Shown here piece by piece: positions 16,569 to 24,841 of a stretch of 43,545 nucleotides of DNA. The translations under genes and the position numbers were made by a program. The number at the start of each line of letters is the position of its first letter. Position 1 is the first letter of the stretch. Under the pieces are notes generated by a model that worked only from the letters and a program-made list of their open reading frames with translations, searched no databases and had not been told where the DNA came from. Source of the stretch: Verrucomicrobiota bacterium. Lineage in GTDB: Bacteria; Verrucomicrobiota; Verrucomicrobiia; Verrucomicrobiales; Akkermansiaceae. The DNA is taken from positions 1 through 43,545 of the forward strand of contig JAURPJ010000085.1 of NCBI GenBank assembly GCA_030835305.1, given 5' to 3'.

Positions 16569-17809
16569 GCGCCGGACGCGAAGAGATCGCAATTGTGGGA
16601 TCTGGAATCTCCGGGATGGCATGCGCTCACTTTCTCCACCCTCATCACGACATCATTCTCTTCGAAAAGGACGATCGGATCGGCGGACATTCGAACACAG
16701 TCAAGGCCGGCAACGACTCGCTTGATACCGGGTTTATGGTTTACAACGAGGTCACCTATCCCCTACTTACCAGGCTCTTTAAGGAGCTCGAAGTTGCCAC
16801 CAAACCGACCTCAATGTCGTTCAGTGTGCAACACACTTCCGATAGACTCGAGTTTAACGGAGGGAGTCTCAACCTGCTTTTTGGTCAGCGCAGGAATCTT
16901 CTGAGGCCACGATTTTGGAAAATGTTGATGCAGATCGATCGCTTCAACAAAGAAACTGTTGCCGAGCTACAGAAGAATGAGGAGACCAAGCTCACCCTCG
17001 CCGAATATGTCAAAGAGAGAGGCTATGGTCGGGATTTTTTGAAGTGGTATCTCTCTCCGATGGCGGCCGCGGTGTGGTCCAGCCCGCCAAAAAAAATCGA
17101 ACAGTTTCCCGCCATCACCTTGATGCGCTTTTGGCACAACCACGGATTCCTCGGATTGGATACCCAGCATCCATGGAGAACAGTGGTTGGCGGATCAAAG
17201 GAGTATGTCAAAAAACTCGTTGCTCCATTTCGTGACCGCATCACAACAGGAGACCCGGTGGTTGCAATCTCTCCGGACAATGAAATCATTCTAAACTCCG
17301 GACATCGGAAAAAATTTGATCGCATCATCAGCGCTGTCCACGGAGACCAGGCCCTCGACCTGTTGACCTCACCCACCGAAATTGAGGACGCAATCCTCTC
17401 GGCTTTTCCCTACCAGGCCAACAAGGCAGTTCTTCACACCGACCCACGATTCATGCCCCGCAACAAAAGATGCTGGGCTTCGTGGAATTATCGAGTTGAG
17501 GAAGGCAGACATTCCACGATTTACTGGATGAACAGCCTTCAGGGTGCCACAGCTCCAAAGAACTTTTTCGTCTCAATCAATCCCTCCCAAAAAATTGACG
17601 ACGCGCACGTCATCAAAGAGCTGGACTATGAGCACCCGCTTTTTGACCTCACGAGCATCGCAGCACAAAAGAATGTGCCTGAACTCAACGCTTCCAGAAC
17701 CGGAAGATACTTCTGCGGGGCCTGGCAACGATATGGCTTTCACGAAGACGGCCTGTGGTCAGCCTTTCGACTTTGCGAACAATTACTGGGGAGAAGTCCG
17801 TGGTCATGA
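16565..17809 (+). CDS. FAD-dependent amine-oxidase-like protein of the Cfa lipid operon
   Basis: The ATG at 16565 gives 414 residues starting MSAGREEIAIVGSGISGMAC. The dinucleotide-binding fold has G12-x-G14-x-x-G17, followed by the FAD motif FEKDDRIGGHSNTV. The C-terminal FAD-binding segment is YFCGAWQRYGFHEDGLWSAF. This subgroup (NAD(P)-binding/amine oxidase) is repeatedly found next to DUF1365 and cfa in bacteria. In plant cyclopropane fatty acid synthases a similar flavoprotein is fused to the Cfa domain, so a redox step on a fatty acyl substrate is likely. The gene overlaps by four bases with its neighbours on both sides. Confidence 0.85.
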   Translation: MSAGREEIAIVGSGISGMACAHFLHPHHDIILFEKDDRIGGHSNTVKAGNDSLDTGFMVYNEVTYPLLTRLFKELEVATKPTSMSFSVQHTSDRLEFNGGSLNLLFGQRRNLLRPRFWKMLMQIDRFNKETVAELQKNEETKLTLAEYVKERGYGRDFLKWYLSPMAAAVWSSPPKKIEQFPAITLMRFWHNHGFLGLDTQHPWRTVVGGSKEYVKKLVAPFRDRITTGDPVVAISPDNEIILNSGHRKKFDRIISAVHGDQALDLLTSPTEIEDAILSAFPYQANKAVLHTDPRFMPRNKRCWASWNYRVEEGRHSTIYWMNSLQGATAPKNFFVSINPSQKIDDAHVIKELDYEHPLFDLTSIAAQKNVPELNASRTGRYFCGAWQRYGFHEDGLWSAFRLCEQLLGRSPWS

Positions 17810-18588
17810 GCGCTTACCTCTACGAATGCAAAGTAATGCACCGCCGCCTTATGCCGGCGCAAAAACGTTTTGACTATCGCGTCTTCATGCTGAGCTTCGA
17901 CCTCGAAGAAGTCCCTTGGAATACGTTTCTCGGAATCAACCGGTTCAACCTCTTCAGTCTTAATAGCGAAGACCACGTTGACCTTGGCAAACCCGGCGGC
18001 ATTCGTCCCAACCTCATGGCATGGTTTGAGGAGCAGGGAATCGATTGCCCCAGCGATGCTCGCATTCAACTGGTCACCCTTCCCCGCGTTCTGGGCTACA
18101 CCTTTAATCCGGTTTCATTCTACTATGTTTGCGACAAAAAAAATACTCCCCTTTTTGCCGTTGCCGAGGTTTGTAATACCTACCACGAAATGAAGCTCTA
18201 CATAATCGACAATCGCACCGAGACGGGCTGGCGGCGGAAAGTTGAAAAAGGATTCTATGTCTCGCCATTCTCAAGCGTTTGCGACTTCTTCGACTTTAAT
18301 CTGGGGCTCCCTTCGGCTTCGTGGGATGTCACCATCAACAACTTTGATTCCAAGGGGCTCACCCTGACTTCTTCAATCCGCGGCACGGCCAAAGCTCTCA
18401 CCACCGGACGCCTCCTATTGTTTGGCTTTAAATACCCCCTTCTTTCGCTCAAGGTAATCGCCATGATTCACTGGCAGGCCTTGAAACTATGGCTTCGGAA
18501 AGTGCCCTACTCTCCAAAAGCCAAAAACAAGCACGCCCAAACTAATGTGCTTCGCCCCCATTCTTCACTGACTTCCAAAGATGAGTAA
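17806..18588 (+). CDS. DUF1365 protein of the Cfa lipid operon
   Basis: From the ATG at 17806 the protein is 260 residues. Family features are YLYECKVMHRRLMPAQKRFD at the start, then LPRVLGYTFNPVSFYYVCD, AEVCNTYHEMKLY and KGFYVSPFSSV. DUF1365 genes are associated with the flavoprotein and Cfa genes across many bacteria; no biochemical activity is firmly assigned. Its start overlaps the preceding stop (ATGA) and its end overlaps the cfa start by 8 bp, so expression should be coordinated and near-stoichiometric. Confidence 0.88.
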   Translation: MSAYLYECKVMHRRLMPAQKRFDYRVFMLSFDLEEVPWNTFLGINRFNLFSLNSEDHVDLGKPGGIRPNLMAWFEEQGIDCPSDARIQLVTLPRVLGYTFNPVSFYYVCDKKNTPLFAVAEVCNTYHEMKLYIIDNRTETGWRRKVEKGFYVSPFSSVCDFFDFNLGLPSASWDVTINNFDSKGLTLTSSIRGTAKALTTGRLLLFGFKYPLLSLKVIAMIHWQALKLWLRKVPYSPKAKNKHAQTNVLRPHSSLTSKDE

Positions 18589-19825
18589 TTCCAAACTCCA
18601 TTTCAAAAACGGCCTTTCCGAACGACTTGTCGTTGGATTACTGAATAAAATGCCCGACAGCCATCTCAAGATGACTTATGCCAACGGGGATTCACGTCAT
18701 TTTGGAAATCCCGAGGAACCGGTCAGCGCGGAAGTCACGATCAATGACGATGCCGAGTTCTTTAAACGCTGCGCCTATTATGGAAATGTCGGAATGGGCG
18801 AAGCTTACACCGATGGCATCTGGGATACCCCCGACATTCGCGCGGTGATTAGTTGGTTCGTTCTCAACATGCAAGCCCTCCAGGGGGCCGACACCTCGTC
18901 GGACAAACTCCCCGGCGTTGGTTTGCTCAAGGTTGTCAATTGGTTCCGCCACCTTCGCCGGGCCAACACCGTGGACAACAGCCGTCGGAATATCTCGGAG
19001 CACTATGACCTTGGTAACGAATTTTACTCCCTCTGGCTGGATGCCACCATGACCTATTCATGCGCAAAATTTGAACAAACCGACCAGGAATTCGAGGCAG
19101 CCCAGAATGCAAAGTACGATGCGCTCTGCCAGAAACTCAAACTCAAGTCAGGCGACCACGTCCTAGAAATCGGTTGTGGTTGGGGCGGATTCGGAACCTA
19201 TGCCGCAAAAACCTATGGCTGCAAAGTGACAGGTGTCACCATCTCCGAAGAGCAGGCCAAGTTCGCCCGTGAACGAGTGAAGCGAGAAGGCGTTGAAGAT
19301 CAATTCGAGGTCCTCGTCCAGGACTATCGCCATATCAAAGGGCAGTTCAATAAGATCGTTTCCATCGAGATGATCGAAGCGGTGGGCGACAAATTCCACG
19401 AATCTTTTTTTGCAAAGTGTCACGAGGTTTTAGCCCCTGATGGCATCCTCGCCCTCCAGATGATTACCGTACCCGATAACCGATATAAAAGTCTTACAAA
19501 AGGTGTCGATTGGATCCAGAAGGTGATATTCCCGGGCTCGCTTCTTCTCAGTGTGGGCCGGGTCAATGAGGTTCTCTTGAAAACAAGCGACCTTTTCCTG
19601 CACGACCTTGAGGATTTTGGCGCTTTCTATGTTCGCACCCTCCAAAACTGGCATAAGCGCTTCAACGCCGCGAAAGATTCACTGCACAAACTGGGCTTTG
19701 ATGCCCCCTTTATGAGGACTTGGAATTACTATCTCAAATACTGTGAGGCCGGCTTTGCGACACGAAATATTTCAGTCGTTCAGGCAATTTACACCAGGCC
19801 AAACAATCCCTCATTGATGGCGTGA
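18581..19825 (+). CDS. cfa: Cyclopropane-fatty-acyl-phospholipid synthase family methyltransferase (first of two)
   Basis: This 414-residue SAM-dependent enzyme has the N-terminal Cfa lipid-binding region and the family motif SEHYDLGNEFYSLWLDATMT at 139-158, followed by YSCA. The SAM site is VLEIGCGWGGFG at 194-205. Cfa enzymes add a methylene or methyl group from S-adenosylmethionine across the double bond of membrane phospholipid acyl chains. It sits in the middle of the operon after the desaturase, flavoprotein and DUF1365 genes. A cyclopropane, a mid-chain methyl or a furan product are all possible; sequence alone does not decide. Confidence 0.9.
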   Translation: MSNSKLHFKNGLSERLVVGLLNKMPDSHLKMTYANGDSRHFGNPEEPVSAEVTINDDAEFFKRCAYYGNVGMGEAYTDGIWDTPDIRAVISWFVLNMQALQGADTSSDKLPGVGLLKVVNWFRHLRRANTVDNSRRNISEHYDLGNEFYSLWLDATMTYSCAKFEQTDQEFEAAQNAKYDALCQKLKLKSGDHVLEIGCGWGGFGTYAAKTYGCKVTGVTISEEQAKFARERVKREGVEDQFEVLVQDYRHIKGQFNKIVSIEMIEAVGDKFHESFFAKCHEVLAPDGILALQMITVPDNRYKSLTKGVDWIQKVIFPGSLLLSVGRVNEVLLKTSDLFLHDLEDFGAFYVRTLQNWHKRFNAAKDSLHKLGFDAPFMRTWNYYLKYCEAGFATRNISVVQAIYTRPNNPSLMA

Positions 19826-20328
19826 ACGTCGAAGTGTCAGAAGCGGATCCCTGGTGGAAATGTTGGTTCATCAATCCGATCTTAAACCAACTCCGCCAGG
19901 GCATCAGTGCCGACAAACTGTCGTGGACCATCGCGCTCGGTTGCGCTTTTGGTATCTTTCCGGTGATGGGCACAACCTCTGTTGTCTGCCTCATTCCTGC
20001 CGCGATTTTCAAACTCAACCAACCCGTCATCCACGCCGTCCGGCTCGCTCTTTGGCCAGTACACCTCGCTCTGATTCTTCCCTTCATCAAAATCGGTCAG
20101 TGGTTCTTCGGGTCGGAACAGATCACCGGTTCGGTCCCCATCTTACTTAAAGAATTTTTCGAAAGCCCCGCTCGATTTTCGGAAAACTACTGGCTCGCTG
20201 CCTTGCAGGGGATCGCGGCTTGGTCGGTCGCCATCATTCCGCTCATTTTCATCGTCCGGGCAATCACGTTCCCTATCCTGAGAGCGACGGCTGCCAGGAT
20301 TGAACTGACTAAACAAGCACCAGCATGA
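19822..20328 (+). CDS. DUF2062 membrane protein
   Basis: GTG at 19822 overlaps the cfa stop (GTGA). The 168-residue protein matches DUF2062: SADKLSWTIALGCAFGIFPV, then TTSVVCLIPAAIFKLNQPVI, and WPVHLALILPFIKIGQWFFG. There are about three transmembrane segments, the last near 130-150. Function is unknown; DUF2062 proteins are small inner-membrane proteins often found beside lipid or glycan genes. Its place inside a coupled lipid-modification operon suggests a membrane or transport role. Confidence 0.8.
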   Translation: MNVEVSEADPWWKCWFINPILNQLRQGISADKLSWTIALGCAFGIFPVMGTTSVVCLIPAAIFKLNQPVIHAVRLALWPVHLALILPFIKIGQWFFGSEQITGSVPILLKEFFESPARFSENYWLAALQGIAAWSVAIIPLIFIVRAITFPILRATAARIELTKQAPA

Positions 20329-21107
20329 ATGACCTCACTCTCCTCGGAATCGTGGCCGCCCTCGTCGTCCTGGACTTTACAAGTGGATGGTGGTTCGGCG
20401 GTAAAATCAAAAACTACTCGTTGGTTGATGCAATGTGGGCCTTCTGGATCGGGCTTGCGGGAGTCATTTACTCCTTCTTTGGGACCGGCGACTTGGACAA
20501 GAGGATCGCAGCCGGATCGATGACGGCGATCTGGGGATTTCGACTGTCCTATTACTTGCAAAAGCGCATTCGCAAACATCACCCCGAGGAAGACTTACGC
20601 TATCAAAAACTTCGCGAAGTCTGGGAAGGGAGGGTTTCATCTGCCTTCTTTTGGTTTTTCCAAGCCCAGGCAATCTCAGTGCTACTTCTCGCTCTCCCCT
20701 ACTTTCTCATATCCCGGGATTCATCGCCCTGGGGCGTTTTCGAAACCATTGGTTTCACCATCGCCGTGATTGGGATTAGCGGAGAGATACTTGCGGACCA
20801 CCAGATGTCAGAATTCAAGTCCAGGGACACGCGGTCATCGTCAGTCTGTCGCGACGGACTGTGGAAATACTCCCGCCATCCCAATTACTTTTTTGAGATG
20901 GTAATCTGGATTGGAATCTACCTCTTCGCCTGCGGATCGGCCTGGGGATGGACCACCTTCTTCGCTCCCGCAACCGTCACCTTCCTTCTTCTCAAAGTGA
21001 CCGGTATTCCGCCCACCGAGGCATCCGCTGTCAAACGCAAGGGAGCCGCCTATCGAGAGTATCAACGCTCCACCAGCCCCTTCATCCCACTTCCACCAAA
21101 ATCATGA
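20325..21107 (+). CDS. DUF1295 (steroid 5-alpha-reductase-like) membrane protein
   Basis: The 260-residue polytopic protein has the DUF1295 signature, with DAMWAFWIGLAGVIY, the central SYYLQKRIRKHHPEEDLRYQ and the C-terminal CRDGLWKYSRHPNYFFEM. The RHPNYF segment is the conserved core shared with steroid 5-alpha reductases and isoprenylcysteine methyltransferases. NAD(P)H-dependent reduction of a lipid double bond is the usual inference. It overlaps DUF2062 and the second methyltransferase by four bases each. In this operon it could reduce an unsaturated intermediate made by methylation. Confidence 0.88.
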   Translation: MNDLTLLGIVAALVVLDFTSGWWFGGKIKNYSLVDAMWAFWIGLAGVIYSFFGTGDLDKRIAAGSMTAIWGFRLSYYLQKRIRKHHPEEDLRYQKLREVWEGRVSSAFFWFFQAQAISVLLLALPYFLISRDSSPWGVFETIGFTIAVIGISGEILADHQMSEFKSRDTRSSSVCRDGLWKYSRHPNYFFEMVIWIGIYLFACGSAWGWTTFFAPATVTFLLLKVTGIPPTEASAVKRKGAAYREYQRSTSPFIPLPPKS

Positions 21108-22144
21108 TCAATATCGACGACCTTCTCGCCAAGGACATCATTCCCGATGCGCTGATCCGGATCGGCATCCGCTCAAGGCTCAAGGATACTTTGAAGCCAT
21201 TTGAAAAGCTGGATTGCGAAGGCCGACAGGCGGCGCTGATGAGACACATAAGGGAACTCAAGGAGAGTCCGGTGGCAATCGCCACGGATGAAGCAAACGA
21301 GCAGCACTATGAATTACCAACCGCCTTTTTTCGCAAAGTGCTGGGTCCACACATGAAATACAGTTCGGGGTATTGGGATTCAGAGAACACTGACATTGAG
21401 ACCTCCGAAGCTCGCATGCTCAAGCTGAGCTGCGAACGGGCAGAACTGGAAAACGGGCATCGCATTCTAGAACTTGGGTGCGGATGGGGATCACTCACGC
21501 TCTGGATGGCCAAGAAATATCCGGATTCTGAGATTACTGCTGTTTCAAATTCGAGAACGCAGAAGGAATACATCTATTCACAAGCGGCAGAGCAAGGACT
21601 CACCAATATCGAAGTCAAAACGGTAAACATGATTTCTTACGAGGGAGAGGGAGAGAGCGTCTTCGATCGCGTGGTCTCAGTAGAAATGTTCGAGCACATG
21701 AAAAATTACGAAGAGCTACTCGACCGAATCTCACGATGGCTCAAACCAGAAGGAAAACTCTTCGTGCACATCTTCACCCATCGTGAATACGCCTATCACT
21801 ACGAGACCAAAGACGAGAGTGATTGGATGGCTCGCTACTTTTTCACGGGCGGACAGATGCCATCGGACGACCTCCTGCTGTATTTTCAAAATAAGCTTTC
21901 CATCGATGATCACTGGCAGGTCAACGGCACCCACTATCAAAAAACTTCGGAAGCCTGGCTGACGCGTATGGACGAAGCCAGCGACGAATTGAAACCACTT
22001 ATCGCTGAAACTTATGGCGAAGCGGAAGCGAAGAAATGGTGGGTTTGGTGGCGCTGCTTTTTCATGGCCTGCGCCGAACTCTGGGGCTTTCGAGGTGGCG
22101 ACGAGTGGATCGTTTCACACTACCGTTTCACCAACTCGAAGTAG
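21104..22144 (+). CDS. Second Cfa-like SAM-dependent methyltransferase
   Basis: ATG 21104 overlaps the DUF1295 stop (ATGA) and gives 346 residues. Family features are NEQHYELPTAFFRKVLGPHM at 65-84 followed by KYSSGYW, and the SAM site ILELGCGWGSL at 121-131. The C-terminus (WWVWWRCFFMACAELWGFRG) is typical of the branch that includes plant coclaurine-N-methyltransferase-like and bacterial operon-linked methyltransferases. It lacks the N-terminal lipid domain of true Cfa, so it is not a duplicate of the gene at 18581 but a different subfamily. The target may be lipid or another small molecule. It is the last gene of the run. Confidence 0.85.
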   Translation: MINIDDLLAKDIIPDALIRIGIRSRLKDTLKPFEKLDCEGRQAALMRHIRELKESPVAIATDEANEQHYELPTAFFRKVLGPHMKYSSGYWDSENTDIETSEARMLKLSCERAELENGHRILELGCGWGSLTLWMAKKYPDSEITAVSNSRTQKEYIYSQAAEQGLTNIEVKTVNMISYEGEGESVFDRVVSVEMFEHMKNYEELLDRISRWLKPEGKLFVHIFTHREYAYHYETKDESDWMARYFFTGGQMPSDDLLLYFQNKLSIDDHWQVNGTHYQKTSEAWLTRMDEASDELKPLIAETYGEAEAKKWWVWWRCFFMACAELWGFRGGDEWIVSHYRFTNSK

Positions 22145-22168
22145 CGATCCCCATAGGGTAAGCCGTCA

Positions 22169-22681
22169 CTATTCTCTCTTGTGATCGGCGATTTCAGCAA
22201 CCTCACCGTTGGGGTAAAATATTACCGATATCACATGGGGGCTAGATCCGAAAAAGTCATCGATCTGTAAATCAGGCCTCCAATAGAGAAATTCTTCATA
22301 ACGTCATAACTCCATTCTTCAAAATTGAGAGAAGCCCTTGAGGCCGGGGAAATTTCCCTCGGAACCGTCTCGTCCTTCCGATGTTAAATCGTTAGATTGA
22401 AGCTCACTCGAGAAAAATTGAGCAATTTTAGGTAACTAGACTTTATAAAGATGCTCCTTAGCTTTCTTGATCAACTCTGGGATAGTGGATTTTTTCTCGG
22501 AAATATTTTTGTGCGATGAATTTTTCATTAGCGATTTTTCAGCACGGAAATGATTCCTTTTTATTTCGGAGGTTTTTGAAATCAGAATACGAATCTCCTC
22601 CGGGGTAGATTCCTCGCCACAGGAAAGTGCACATGAACAAATCCAAATCAAACGCGCCTCTACTTTCCTCATCGTTTTCAA
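22169..22681 (-). pseudogene. Decayed small lipoprotein-like gene with an in-frame stop and two probable frameshifts
   Basis: An 81-codon frame starts at 22681 (or the second ATG at 22672, MRKVEARLIWICSCALSCGE, lipoprotein-like). It stops at a TAG (22438-22436), then continues in the same phase as LPKIAQFF and so on to GNFPGLKGFSQF. A stop follows a run of four T at 22322-22325. One base out, the next phase reads FEEWSYDVMKNF; another shift gives LYWRPDLQIDDFFGSSPHVI, then SVIFYPNGEVAEIADHKRE and a TAG at 22171-22169. The pieces follow one another smoothly, which is why I read them as one broken gene. No family is recognised. If the breaks are assembly or sequencing errors in homopolymers, the gene would be intact. 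Confidence 0.5.
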
Positions 22682-22707
22682 GGTAACTACTTTAGGTCCG
22701 GCTCATT

Positions 22708-23055
22708 TCAATCTTCCGGACGGGACACTGGAATCGCTTCGCATACCGCCCGCCAATTTTCGAAATTCCAGCGATTGGGAAATCCGGTGCATTGAAAGGG
22801 TTTCACTCCTTGAAGCCGGCAATCAATACCATCCAGCATGATACACTCGGTGGTTCCTTTCTTATCGATCAAAGAGAGTCCCTGTCTATTATCACGCAAT
22901 CGGGTGTAGTCCTTGACAAACTCGTAAAGAGGAATCTTGAGAAACTGCGCAATCTTTTCAACCTCGCCATCAGCAAGGACAACATCGCCCTCCCACTTGC
23001 AGCAATTCGTACAACGCTGGCATTGATACCAAACTTCTTCCTCCTTGTCCGCCAT
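22708..23055 (-). CDS. YkgJ-family cysteine-cluster protein
   Basis: The 115-residue protein carries the cluster QCQRCTNCCKWEG (CxxCxxCC) near residue 11. Further cysteines are in TTECIMLDGIDCRLQ and KPFQCTGFP. The family (zinc- or iron-chelating Cys cluster, formerly UPF0153) is proposed to bind a metal ion; the physiological role is unknown. It lies 11 bp downstream of the amidase gene on the same strand, so the two are probably cotranscribed. Confidence 0.85.
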   Translation of the reverse strand: MADKEEEVWYQCQRCTNCCKWEGDVVLADGEVEKIAQFLKIPLYEFVKDYTRLRDNRQGLSLIDKKGTTECIMLDGIDCRLQGVKPFQCTGFPNRWNFENWRAVCEAIPVSRPED

Positions 23056-23066
23056 ATTGACTCAAA

Positions 23067-23903
23067 CTATCGCCCCAGCATGCCACGGCGATAGACATCG
23101 ACCGCCTTCAAAAAGCCCTGCCACTTTGCCCCGGGCCGGCCGTTCGAAAGAAGGAAATGTGGGCAGTTTTTGTTGGGAGGATTTTTGCCGCGTCGGGGCC
23201 ACTTGTAGTGGGGGACAACCCGGGAAACCGGCAGATCATATTTCACGCAGAGCCATGCCGTGAGTTTCGCAGTCCGCTCAAGCGTCATGCTTCGGCTATT
23301 ACCTGGATGCTCACACATCTCAATTCCGATGCTATAGCGGTTTCCGGGACCATCAAAGTCCGCGTGATTTCCACGCTCGTTGGTGGGAAGATGCTGGACG
23401 GCACGATCCTCATCGACGGTGTAGTGCCACGAAAGACGGCCGAGAGCGCCATTCTTGAGTGCCTTGGAGTGGCGCAACGCATCAGCACCCCTACTCCAGT
23501 TTTGAGTCGAATGAATTGTGATGTATCGAGGAGACATACTCTTTCGAGATCTGCCGCGGGCACTGTAGGACAGAAAATCCTTTCTGACGTTCACCTGACG
23601 GTAAAGAGATGACGGGCTTCTCGACGGGGCAGAAGCTGACCTCGAACTCCGAATCATCGGATCGCTGTTCAAGGAGGCCGTCGATGGCCCGGCCGAAGTC
23701 ACGGTGCGACCGTATTGCCGCTTCCAGATCTCTGCCCGTGTATCACTTGCCCGGTCGTGAATTCCAGTATACGGGTTGCGGGTTGCCACCCAATATGGCG
23801 TGTAAATATCACCCACACTGACAACAGGGGGGTCTGCGGAACAAGCCACGAACAAGCCAACGCCCGAGCCGAAGAGCGATAACCAAAGTGATCTCTTTCG
23901 CAT
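23067..23903 (-). CDS. Lipoprotein N-acetylmuramoyl-L-alanine amidase (Amidase_2)
   Basis: The ATG at 23903 gives 278 residues with a lipoprotein signal (MRKRSLWLSLFGSGVGLFVA, lipidated Cys at 21). A Ser/Arg-rich linker (about 70-125) precedes the catalytic domain. Zinc ligands are H131 in YITIHSTQNW, H232 in VVPHYKW and C247 in NKNCPH, and SIGIEMCEHPG carries the conserved Glu. Enzymes of this class cut the bond between N-acetylmuramic acid and L-Ala in peptidoglycan. A longer frame to 24152 lacks a signal and is not family-like, so I reject that start. It is divergent from the gene at 24155. Confidence 0.85.
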   Translation of the reverse strand: MRKRSLWLSLFGSGVGLFVACSADPPVVSVGDIYTPYWVATRNPYTGIHDRASDTRAEIWKRQYGRTVTSAGPSTASLNSDPMIRSSRSASAPSRSPSSLYRQVNVRKDFLSYSARGRSRKSMSPRYITIHSTQNWSRGADALRHSKALKNGALGRLSWHYTVDEDRAVQHLPTNERGNHADFDGPGNRYSIGIEMCEHPGNSRSMTLERTAKLTAWLCVKYDLPVSRVVPHYKWPRRGKNPPNKNCPHFLLSNGRPGAKWQGFLKAVDVYRRGMLGR

Positions 23904-24154
23904 AACAAAAATTTCATAGCAACTTAATGAGTAGAAAGAAAGACCATGTTTCCGAAAAGAGCATTTTGTTGCGGTTTCCTGACTCCACCCCAAAAGGTAC
24001 GCGCCGCCCAAAGGTATCGGGAGATTAACACGCCAATATTTCCCGGCGAGAAAACCATCAACCTGAATGCCTCGATTCAACCCAACCCATTTTTTCAGCT
24101 GGTCATTCTCCCACCCACCGACGAAAAATCCTTCGGTCAGAGGCCCTCTCACTC

Positions 24155-24829
24155 ATGAAACCACGAAAAATCGTCGCGCAGGCCACAACCTGCACTCAGC
24201 TCAATCTGGACTTTATCGAACATGATGAAAGGTTCTTTTTGGAGTGCGAAGGTCGACAAGTTGATGGCAGCAACCAGGGATTTGCCACGAGGAAACTCAT
24301 CGAATTAATGAGTCGCCCCTTTCGCCCTGCACGCCAACCGAGGATACTGTTTCTCGGGCTGGGGTTAGGACATGCAGTGGCAGCAGCCCGCGAGTCTTTA
24401 CCTCAGGAGAAAGCCTCCTTTGTTGTCCTCCCCGAAGCTGCGGAGCTTGCCGATTTAATTTCAGCCAATCTAACTGCCGACCCACTTGATGATGAACGGG
24501 TGCATCTTGACGAACTCAATCCATTCGCTCCGCTGCCTTCGGAATACACGGCAAGCCAGGGAATCTTCGCCGACTTGGATCAACTTGAAGCTCTTTCTCC
24601 GAAGAATTGGTCAATCACCAGTCCTTCTGTTCTTGGTAATTTTCAGGAACGACTCAAGAACGGCGGGCTTCTCGGATTGATTGTGAACCGCCCGGTTACG
24701 GGCCTTGAGAAAGAACTCCGAAAATCAGGATTCGACGTTGCCACGGATCACGCTGCCTTTTCCGAAAAATCAAAGAAAAATCGAACCCTTTACCTCGCTC
24801 GCAAAGGGCAGTATCAACGCACTCATTAA
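24155..24829 (+). CDS. Spermidine-synthase-like / class I methyltransferase-fold protein
   Basis: The 224-residue protein has a glycine-rich nucleotide-binding segment, RILFLGLGLGHAVAAARES at 63-81, in the position of the SAM motif of spermidine synthase-like proteins. It ends with a strand and helix pattern typical of Rossmann methyltransferases. The catalytic aspartates of true spermidine synthase are not evident; the segment after the motif (SFVVLPEAAELADLI) has Pro where the family normally has an acidic residue ending strand 2. I therefore expect a related fold with a different or lost activity. It is 12 bp upstream of the HlyD-like gene. Confidence 0.6.
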   Translation: MKPRKIVAQATTCTQLNLDFIEHDERFFLECEGRQVDGSNQGFATRKLIELMSRPFRPARQPRILFLGLGLGHAVAAARESLPQEKASFVVLPEAAELADLISANLTADPLDDERVHLDELNPFAPLPSEYTASQGIFADLDQLEALSPKNWSITSPSVLGNFQERLKNGGLLGLIVNRPVTGLEKELRKSGFDVATDHAAFSEKSKKNRTLYLARKGQYQRTH

Positions 24830-24841
24830 GACGCTTGTTCA

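Noticed and set aside
23904-24152. Extended N-terminus of the amidase
   Set aside because: The extra 83 residues lack any signal peptide, while the ATG at 23903 starts a textbook lipoprotein signal.
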